A DNA stretch of 64,000 nucleotides from assembly GCA_002280855.1 (NCBI GenBank), contig NCEU01000007.1, positions 1 to 64,000 on the forward strand, given 5' to 3'. The notes under the pieces are model-generated. The model was given only the letters and a program-made list of their open reading frames with translations. It did no database searches and had not been told where the DNA came from. The stretch comes from Sphingomonadales bacterium 32-65-25 (lineage in GTDB: Bacteria; Pseudomonadota; Alphaproteobacteria; Sphingomonadales; Sphingomonadaceae). The position numbers and the translations under genes are program-made. Below are positions 59,259-64,000 of this stretch, piece after piece (positions within the stretch are counted from its first letter, which is position 1; each line of letters opens with the position of its first letter).

Positions 59259-59674
59259 CAGCCCACCTCAATGGAGATGGGCTGGAATGTGGCCGGACCG
59301 GGACCAGTGGCATGCGGCACCCACGCGGTGACCTCGCCGCCAGCGATGATCAGCCAGATCTGGCCATTCTCCGTGGCGCGGGCGGCGTCGCGGGTCGATG
59401 GCGCGGAGCGGCCGTTGGGGTGGCTGTGCCAATGGCCGATCACCTGTCGGCCCTGGCCCCGCGCCGCGCGGTGCGTGGCCAGCAGCGTGGCCGGATCAAT
59501 CTCGAAACTGCGCGCCGGATCGGCCGCAACATTGCGGGCGGGCACAAGGCTTTCCACCCGGCCAGCCCCATCCCTGTTCTGCCCGAGCAGCAGCCCGCAC
59601 ACTTCCGCTTGCGGGGAGGCGGCTGCTGCTTCCAGCAAAATCTGCCGATCCCCGCTTGATATCTGCAACTTCAT
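59258..59674 (-). CDS. JAMM/MPN metalloprotease (M67 family)
   Basis: 138 residues covering one JAB1/MPN domain. The catalytic Glu is E24 in AEVCGLLLG, and the zinc motif is GHWHSHPNGRSAPSTRD with H83, H85 and D96. Bacterial M67 proteins cleave C-terminal tails of ubiquitin-like sulphur carriers or act as deubiquitinase-like enzymes. No ubiquitin-like or E1-like gene is adjacent. It is the first gene of an operon with csp and chpT and diverges from the pseudouridine synthase gene by 17 bases. Confidence 0.88.
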   Translation of the reverse strand: MKLQISSGDRQILLEAAAASPQAEVCGLLLGQNRDGAGRVESLVPARNVAADPARSFEIDPATLLATHRAARGQGRQVIGHWHSHPNGRSAPSTRDAARATENGQIWLIIAGGEVTAWVPHATGPGPATFQPISIEVG

Positions 59675-59691
59675 GCCAACATCGCTAGGCT

Positions 59692-60654
59692 ATGGGGGCT
59701 GAAAAGTCGATATTGATCACCTTGCCGGCCACGGCGGCCGGCCAGCGTCTGGACAAGGCGCTGGCCGAAGCCGTGCCGCTGTACAGCCGTGAGCGGTTGA
59801 AGAACCTGGTACAGGGCGGGCGCCTGACGGGCCCGGCTGGGGTGATCTGGGATCCCGCCACCAAGATGAAGGGCGGCGAGGCGCTCACACTGGACGTGCC
59901 CGAAGCCCGCCCATCGGATACGGTCGCCCAGGATATCCCGCTCACCATTGTTCATGAAGACGATCATCTGCTGGTGGTCGACAAGCCGGCCGGGCTGGTC
60001 GTGCATCCGGCGGCCGGCAATTATGATGGCACCATGGTCAATGCGCTGCTGCACCATTGCGCCGGGCGGCTGTCGGGCATCGGCGGGGTGGCGCGGCCGG
60101 GCATCGTCCACCGCATCGACAAGGACACATCGGGGCTGCTGGTCGTCGCCAAGACGGACAAGGCCCACGAAGGCCTCGCCGCGCAATTCGCCCGCCACGA
60201 TGTCGATCGCCGCTACACCGCCGTCGTTGGCGGCGTGCCGGTGCCGCCGGCCGGCCGCATCGAAGGCGCGCTGGCGCGCAGCACGACCAACCGCCAGAAG
60301 ATGGCGATCGTGAAGGATGGCCGCGGCAAGCATGCCATCACCCATTTCCGCACCGTGGCGGCCTTTGACGGCGCAGCGCAAGTGGAGTGCCGGCTGGAAA
60401 CGGGCCGCACCCACCAGATCCGCGTTCACATGGCGTCCATCGGTCATTCCTTATTGGGTGACGCCGTGTACGGACGCACCCCTGGCAAGCTGGCACCTCT
60501 GTTGAAGGATCTGGCCTTTGAGCGGCAAGCCCTGCACGCCGCGACACTGGGGTTTGTGCATCCCGTGACCCAAGAAAAGCTTTGTTTCGAAAGCCCCCTG
60601 CCAGCCGATATGGTGGCGTTGATCGGTCGCCTTGATGGGACCGGACTGGAGTGA
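59692..60654 (+). CDS. rluD: RluA-family 23S rRNA pseudouridine synthase (RluD type)
   Basis: 320 residues. An S4 domain (QRLDKALAEAVPLYSRERLKNLVQGGRL) precedes the catalytic core with VDKPAGLVVHPAAGNYDGTMVNALLHHC and HRIDKDTSGLLVVAKTD, in which D143 is the nucleophile. RLETGRTHQIRVHMASIGHSLLGDAVYG is the closing RluA motif. S4 plus core and length favour RluD, which modifies helix 69 of 23S rRNA, but RluC/A cannot be fully excluded. rpoH starts four bases downstream. Confidence 0.88.
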   Translation: MGAEKSILITLPATAAGQRLDKALAEAVPLYSRERLKNLVQGGRLTGPAGVIWDPATKMKGGEALTLDVPEARPSDTVAQDIPLTIVHEDDHLLVVDKPAGLVVHPAAGNYDGTMVNALLHHCAGRLSGIGGVARPGIVHRIDKDTSGLLVVAKTDKAHEGLAAQFARHDVDRRYTAVVGGVPVPPAGRIEGALARSTTNRQKMAIVKDGRGKHAITHFRTVAAFDGAAQVECRLETGRTHQIRVHMASIGHSLLGDAVYGRTPGKLAPLLKDLAFERQALHAATLGFVHPVTQEKLCFESPLPADMVALIGRLDGTGLE

Positions 60655-60658
60655 CACG

Positions 60659-61573
60659 ATGAGTTCAAATCTTCCCGCCGTGAAGCAGACCAGCATTCCG
60701 GCCCTGGGCTCGGAAGCCGGGCTGAACCGCTATCTGGCCGAAATCCGCAAATTCCCGCTGCTGGCGCCGGAACAGGAATATATGCTGGCCAAGCGCTGGG
60801 CCGAGCATCAGGACCCGGCGGCCGCCACCAAGCTGGTGACCAGCCACCTGCGGCTCGTTGCGCGCATCGCCATGGGCTATCGCGGCTATGGCCTGCCGGT
60901 GAACGAGCTGATTGCCGAAGGCAATATCGGCCTGATGCAGGGCGTGCGCAAATTCGATGCCGAAAAAGGCTTTCGCCTCGCCACCTATGCCATGTGGTGG
61001 ATCAAGGCGGCGATTCAGGAATATATCCTGCGCAGCTGGAGCCTCGTGAAGATCGGCACGACGGCGGCCCAGAAGAAGCTGTTCTTCAACCTGCGCCGTC
61101 TGAAGGGCAAGATTGGCGCGGTGGAAGATGGCGATCTGCGCCCTGAACAGGTCGAACATATCGCCACCACGCTGGGCGTGAATGAAGACGAAGTCGTCTC
61201 GATGAACCGGCGCATGGGCCATGGCGGTGATGCCAGCCTCAACACGCCGCTACGCGAGGAAGGCGAAGGCCAGTGGCAGGATTGGCTGGCCGATGATGGC
61301 CCGCTGGCCGACGAGCTGCTGGCCGACAGCGAGGAGCGTGATCAGCGCCACACGTTGCTGGTGACCGCGATGGCGAGTCTGAACGAGCGCGAGCGCGACA
61401 TTCTCACCCAGCGCCGCCTGATCGACGAGCCGGAAACGCTGGAGGAGTTGAGCCAGCGCTACAGCATCAGCCGCGAGCGCGTGCGCCAGATCGAGGTGCG
61501 CGCCTTTGAAAAGCTGGCCAAGGCGATGCAGGAAGCCGCGGCCGAACAGCGCTTGCTGCCGGAACAGGTGTAA
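60659..61573 (+). CDS. rpoH: Heat-shock sigma factor RpoH (sigma-32)
   Basis: 304 residues from ATG 60659. Region 2 shows LVTSHLRLVARIAMGYRGYGLPVNELIAEGNIGLMQGVRKFD and GFRLATYAMWWIKAAIQEYILRSWSLVKIGTT. The RpoH box is QKKLFFNLRRLK, which separates it from RpoD and RpoS. Region 4 ends ETLEELSQRYSISRERVRQIEVRAFEKL. It directs transcription of chaperone and protease genes. An RluD-RpoH order is frequent in alphaproteobacteria. Confidence 0.95.
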   Translation: MSSNLPAVKQTSIPALGSEAGLNRYLAEIRKFPLLAPEQEYMLAKRWAEHQDPAAATKLVTSHLRLVARIAMGYRGYGLPVNELIAEGNIGLMQGVRKFDAEKGFRLATYAMWWIKAAIQEYILRSWSLVKIGTTAAQKKLFFNLRRLKGKIGAVEDGDLRPEQVEHIATTLGVNEDEVVSMNRRMGHGGDASLNTPLREEGEGQWQDWLADDGPLADELLADSEERDQRHTLLVTAMASLNERERDILTQRRLIDEPETLEELSQRYSISRERVRQIEVRAFEKLAKAMQEAAAEQRLLPEQV

Positions 61574-61618
61574 GGCCAGCGCATTGACGGCGCGCCCTGC
61601 TTTGCCGCAGATGGCGGC

Positions 61619-62311
61619 ATGATCGGGCGCGCCATCGGATTTCTTGTCAGCTGGTTCTTCCGGGTGCTCGGCGCTGTTTTCGTGCTCAGCCTGATCTGGG
61701 TGATCGCCTATCGCTTCCTGCCGCCACCGATGACCTGGCTGATGGCGCGCGATTCCGTGGATGGCCGGAAAGTGCAATATACGTGGGTGCCCCTCACCGC
61801 CATGTCACGCAGCTTGCCGCGCGCCGTGATCGGGGCGGAAGATGCCAATTTTTGCTATCATCACGGCATTGATTTCGAAGCCGTGAAGGCGGCGGCGCAG
61901 GCCAATTACCAGGGCCGCAAGCTGCGCGGCGGTTCCACCATCAGCCAGCAGACCGCCAAGAACGCCTTTCTGTGGCCGGGCCGATCCTATGTTCGAAAGG
62001 GCCTGGAAGCCTATTTCACCGGCCTCATCGAGATTTTCTGGGGCAAGCCGCGCATCATGGAAGTCTATCTCAACATCGTCGAGATGGGCCCGGGCATCTA
62101 CGGCATGCCGGCGGCCTCGAAGCATTATTTCGGCACCACGGTTGATCGGCTCAGCCCCAAACAAGCTGCCCGGTTGACCGCCATCCTGCCGCAGCCGATC
62201 AAGCGCAGCGTGGCCAAGCCATCGAAGTCAGTGCGCCGCTACGCCCGCCGAATCGAACGGCGGGTGAAGGTCGTGCGCGACGAGGGGATTGATACCTGCC
62301 TGTGGAAGTAG
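61619..62311 (+). CDS. mtgA: Monofunctional peptidoglycan glycosyltransferase
   Basis: 230 residues with one N-terminal membrane span (about 9-33). The GT51 domain follows, with the catalytic Glu in VIGAEDANFCYHHGIDFE, then LRGGSTISQQTAKNAFLWPGRSYVRKGLEAYF, then MEVYLNIVEMGPGIYGMPAASKHYFG. It polymerises lipid II into glycan strands without a transpeptidase domain. It begins 45 bp after rpoH. The gene ends just before a palindromic intergenic repeat. Confidence 0.94.
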   Translation: MIGRAIGFLVSWFFRVLGAVFVLSLIWVIAYRFLPPPMTWLMARDSVDGRKVQYTWVPLTAMSRSLPRAVIGAEDANFCYHHGIDFEAVKAAAQANYQGRKLRGGSTISQQTAKNAFLWPGRSYVRKGLEAYFTGLIEIFWGKPRIMEVYLNIVEMGPGIYGMPAASKHYFGTTVDRLSPKQAARLTAILPQPIKRSVAKPSKSVRRYARRIERRVKVVRDEGIDTCLWK

Positions 62312-62335
62312 GGCCAGGATGCTTCATTAAAGGAT

Positions 62336-62416
62336 CGTCGCCCCGTGCTTGACACGGGGCCCCGCTTCCTTGGTGCAGAAAGAAAAGCGGGGCCCCGGAT
62401 CAAGTCCGGGGCGACG
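62336..62416. repeat. 81-bp imperfect palindromic intergenic repeat
   Basis: CGTCGCCCCG at 62336-62345 is mirrored by CGGGGCGACG at 62407-62416. The arms continue inward (GTGCTTGACAC..., GGATCAAGTCC...) to GGGGCCCCGCTT and AAGCGGGGCCCC around a short purine-rich loop (about 62371-62383). This CTTGACACGGGG/GATCAAGTCCGGGG type of palindrome is scattered in many sphingomonad and other alphaproteobacterial genomes. It sits between convergent genes and could also help end transcription. Confidence 0.8.
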
Positions 62417-62450
62417 TGCGCTTCAATCTCGATGCAAATGACCCAAGGCC

Positions 62451-63545
62451 TCAGTCCGGCACCACCAGATATTTCTGCCCCGTCGCGCGGCGATACCAGC
62501 CGGCCACCGCTTCGGGTTCCAGCATGCCAGCAAGGCTGACCTTGTGGCTGTAATGGCTGGCAAAGGTCGTGGTCAGTTCATCGGCAACGCGCTGCTTCAG
62601 GCGGGCATAGGTGCCCGGCCCAAAGGTGCGCATGCGCGGGAACAGCAGCCAGCCGCCCACTGCCCAGGCCATGCCGAAACCACGCCCGAACGTCGTCGGC
62701 GCCATGTCGAGCCCACCATAGATATAGACCTGCTTCAGCACTTCCGAGCCATAGCGGCTGTAGCCACCGGCGCGCGCGTTGATCGCGGCTTCCATCGCGG
62801 TGAGGATCTGCCCGGCCAACTGCCCGCCGCCGATCGCATCAAAGGCCAGGGTCGCACCGGTTTCGGTGCAGGCCGCCACCAGTTGCGCCATGAAATCCGG
62901 CGCGGTGGAATCGATCACATGGGTGGCACCGATGCCCTTCAGGATCGCCACCTGTTCCGCTGAGCGCACGATGTTGACCAGCGGCACGCCATCGGCCTTG
63001 CAGATCTTCACCAGCATCTGGCCCAGATTGGACGCAGCGGCGGTGTGGATGATGGCGCTGTGGCCTTCGGCGCGCATCGTCTCGACAAAACCCAGCGCCG
63101 TCAGCGGGTTGACGAAGCAGGACGCGCCCTGCTCAGCCGTCGCGCCTTCGGGTAGCAGCAATGCTTCCTCGGCCTTCACCACGCGGTAATCCGCGTATGT
63201 TGCGCCGCCGATGATGGCGACCTTGCGGCCCAGCAGATGCTCTGCGCCGGCGCCGGCCGCGACCACGGTGCCGGCGCCTTCATTGCCGCACGGCATCGCC
63301 TGATCGGCGCGCGCCGCCATCGCCCGCATCAGCGCCGGTGGCACGGCGGCGCGGATGGCGCCCGGCTCGCCGTTCGCCGTCGTCATGTCGGCCGCGCCCG
63401 TGAGCAGGCCGATATCCGACGGATTGATCGGCGCGGCTTCAATGCGGATCTTGATCTCGCCAGCCCCAGCCTCCGGTTCCGGCACGTCGGCCAGCGCGAG
63501 GATGAGTTCACCGGCAGAGGTGATGGTCGATTGGATCTGGCGCAT
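62451..63545 (-). CDS. Zinc-binding-dehydrogenase-like quinone oxidoreductase (MDR family)
   Basis: 364 residues. The GroES-like N-terminal domain has IEAAPINPSDIGLL and CGNEGAGTVVAAGAGAEHLLGRKV. The Rossmann domain shows a modified nucleotide loop, AIIHTAAASNLGQMLVKICK, typical of crotonyl-CoA or quinone-reductase-like MDR proteins. Structural zinc cysteines are missing. It would reduce an enone or quinone with NAD(P)H. It is 24 bp downstream of the ybaB start region on the same strand, probably in the dnaX-ybaB transcript. Confidence 0.87.
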   Translation of the reverse strand: MRQIQSTITSAGELILALADVPEPEAGAGEIKIRIEAAPINPSDIGLLTGAADMTTANGEPGAIRAAVPPALMRAMAARADQAMPCGNEGAGTVVAAGAGAEHLLGRKVAIIGGATYADYRVVKAEEALLLPEGATAEQGASCFVNPLTALGFVETMRAEGHSAIIHTAAASNLGQMLVKICKADGVPLVNIVRSAEQVAILKGIGATHVIDSTAPDFMAQLVAACTETGATLAFDAIGGGQLAGQILTAMEAAINARAGGYSRYGSEVLKQVYIYGGLDMAPTTFGRGFGMAWAVGGWLLFPRMRTFGPGTYARLKQRVADELTTTFASHYSHKVSLAGMLEPEAVAGWYRRATGQKYLVVPD

Positions 63546-63569
63546 GGGACTTTGGTCCTTCGGTTGAAA

Positions 63570-63896
63570 TCAAAAATCCGGCAATTTGAAGCCCGGCGGC
63601 AGTTGCATGCCGGCGGTCAGCTTACCCATCTCGGCGCTGCCCGCCTGATCGGCCTTGGTCTTGGCGTCGTTGAAAGCCGCGACGATCAGGTCTTCCAACA
63701 TTTCCTTGCTGTCAGCAGTCAGCAGCGACGGGTCGATGGTCAGGCCGCGCACGGCGCCGCGGGCGGTGGCGCGCACGGTCACCAGGCCCCCACCAGATGC
63801 GCCTTCAACCTCGATATTGTCGAGCTCGGCCTGGGCGCGGGCCATCTGCTCCTGCACATTGCGGGCGGCGTTCATCAGTTCTTCAAGGCTGGGCAT
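63570..63896 (-). CDS. ybaB: YbaB/EbfC nucleoid-associated protein
   Basis: 108 residues. The family pattern is complete: SLEELMNAARNVQEQMARAQAELDNIEVEGASGGGLVTVRATARGAVRGLTIDPSLL and a closing GMQLPPGFKLPDF. YbaB forms tweezers-like dimers that bind DNA. It follows the dnaX 3' end by nine bases, the classic dnaX-ybaB order (recR often follows; here a quinone oxidoreductase gene does). Confidence 0.95.
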   Translation of the reverse strand: MPSLEELMNAARNVQEQMARAQAELDNIEVEGASGGGLVTVRATARGAVRGLTIDPSLLTADSKEMLEDLIVAAFNDAKTKADQAGSAEMGKLTAGMQLPPGFKLPDF

Positions 63897-63904
63897 GGTT
63901 CTTC

Positions 63905-64000
63905 TCAGGCCGTTTGTTTGAGGGGGGAAAGTTCGGCGTCGGGAAAGGCAGCCATCAACGCGGCCACGGTGGGATCGGCGCGCATCTGGGCTTCCAGCGC
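63905..64000 (-). CDS. dnaX: DNA polymerase III gamma/tau subunit, C-terminal end (gene continues off the right edge)
   Basis: Only the last 31 codons and the stop (63905-63907) lie in the window. The translation ADPTVAALMAAFPDAELSPL resembles the tau C-terminus of alphaproteobacterial DnaX, where a short helix of the form HP-hydrophobic-x-AAMAAFPGAE is common. The identification rests mainly on position immediately upstream of ybaB on the same strand. Confidence 0.78.
   Translation of the reverse strand, partial: ALEAQMRADPTVAALMAAFPDAELSPLKQTA

Noticed and set aside
1..64000. rRNA, tRNA and CRISPR loci
   Set aside because: None recognised by eye; a covariance-model scan would be needed to exclude small RNAs.

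Overview
The window is high-GC chromosomal DNA of an alphaproteobacterium, most likely a member of the Sphingomonadales. This rests on several points: the dnaX/ybaB junction, an RpoH-type sigma factor with the alphaproteobacterial gene style, a ChpT-type phosphotransferase, many four-base start/stop overlaps, an Ala/Pro-rich phasin, and a palindromic intergenic repeat of the kind common in these genomes. I recognised no rRNA, tRNA or CRISPR array.

Region 1 (1-6.2 kb) is an accessory defence island. It begins with the 3' end of a Tn3-family transposase and that element's 38-bp terminal inverted repeat. Next is what looks like a complete type III CBASS anti-phage system. A divergent CapH/CapP-like repressor and peptidase pair (385-1517, minus) faces a small DUF2188-type gene. 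The plus-strand operon follows: TRIP13-like ATPase (cap6), HORMA3-like protein with a C-terminal closure-motif candidate, HORMA2-like protein (cap7), the CD-NTase CdnD, and the cA3-activated nuclease NucC. One unrecognised gene lies directly downstream. The system resembles that of Pseudomonas aeruginosa (CdnD, two HORMA proteins, TRIP13, NucC) and has a regulatory module at its front. In the model known from relatives, phage proteins carrying a closure motif convert HORMA to its closed state. Closed HORMA turns on CdnD, CdnD makes cyclic tri-AMP, and NucC then destroys host DNA. TRIP13 resets HORMA. CapP cleaves CapH to raise expression after DNA damage.

Region 2 (6.5-13.6 kb) is gene-sparse and partly decayed. 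It holds an amino-acid permease, a receiver-like protein, an AraC regulator, a REC-plus-winged-helix response regulator, a frameshifted winged-helix pseudogene, a small membrane protein and an OmpR-type DNA-binding protein, with long gaps between them.

Region 3 (13.6-25.7 kb) is housekeeping: greB with a photolyase, a methyltransferase, a hemerythrin remnant beside a 26-residue membrane peptide, an ArsC-like reductase, an EVE protein, a secreted acetamidase, a GPH-type transporter, panB, and a bamB/der cluster, then maiA. Region 4 (25.8-36.9 kb) is one giant 3,665-residue autotransporter built of PATR beta-strand repeats, closed by a terminator.

Region 5 (37-53 kb) carries ltaE, a DMT exporter, and an FNR-type regulator with a universal stress protein and a perfect FNR box in front of a small membrane protein. 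It also has a molybdenum hydroxylase large subunit, an M48 peptidase, an operon with a phosphotransferase, pepN with a histone-deacetylase-family gene, and an ECF sigma/anti-sigma/metal-sensor-like trio. Region 6 (53-64 kb) carries a D-amino-acid transaminase, a second photolyase, pirin, SDR, clpS, phasin, a tightly packed JAMM-csp-chpT operon, rluD-like, rpoH, mtgA, a quinone oxidoreductase, ybaB and the end of dnaX.
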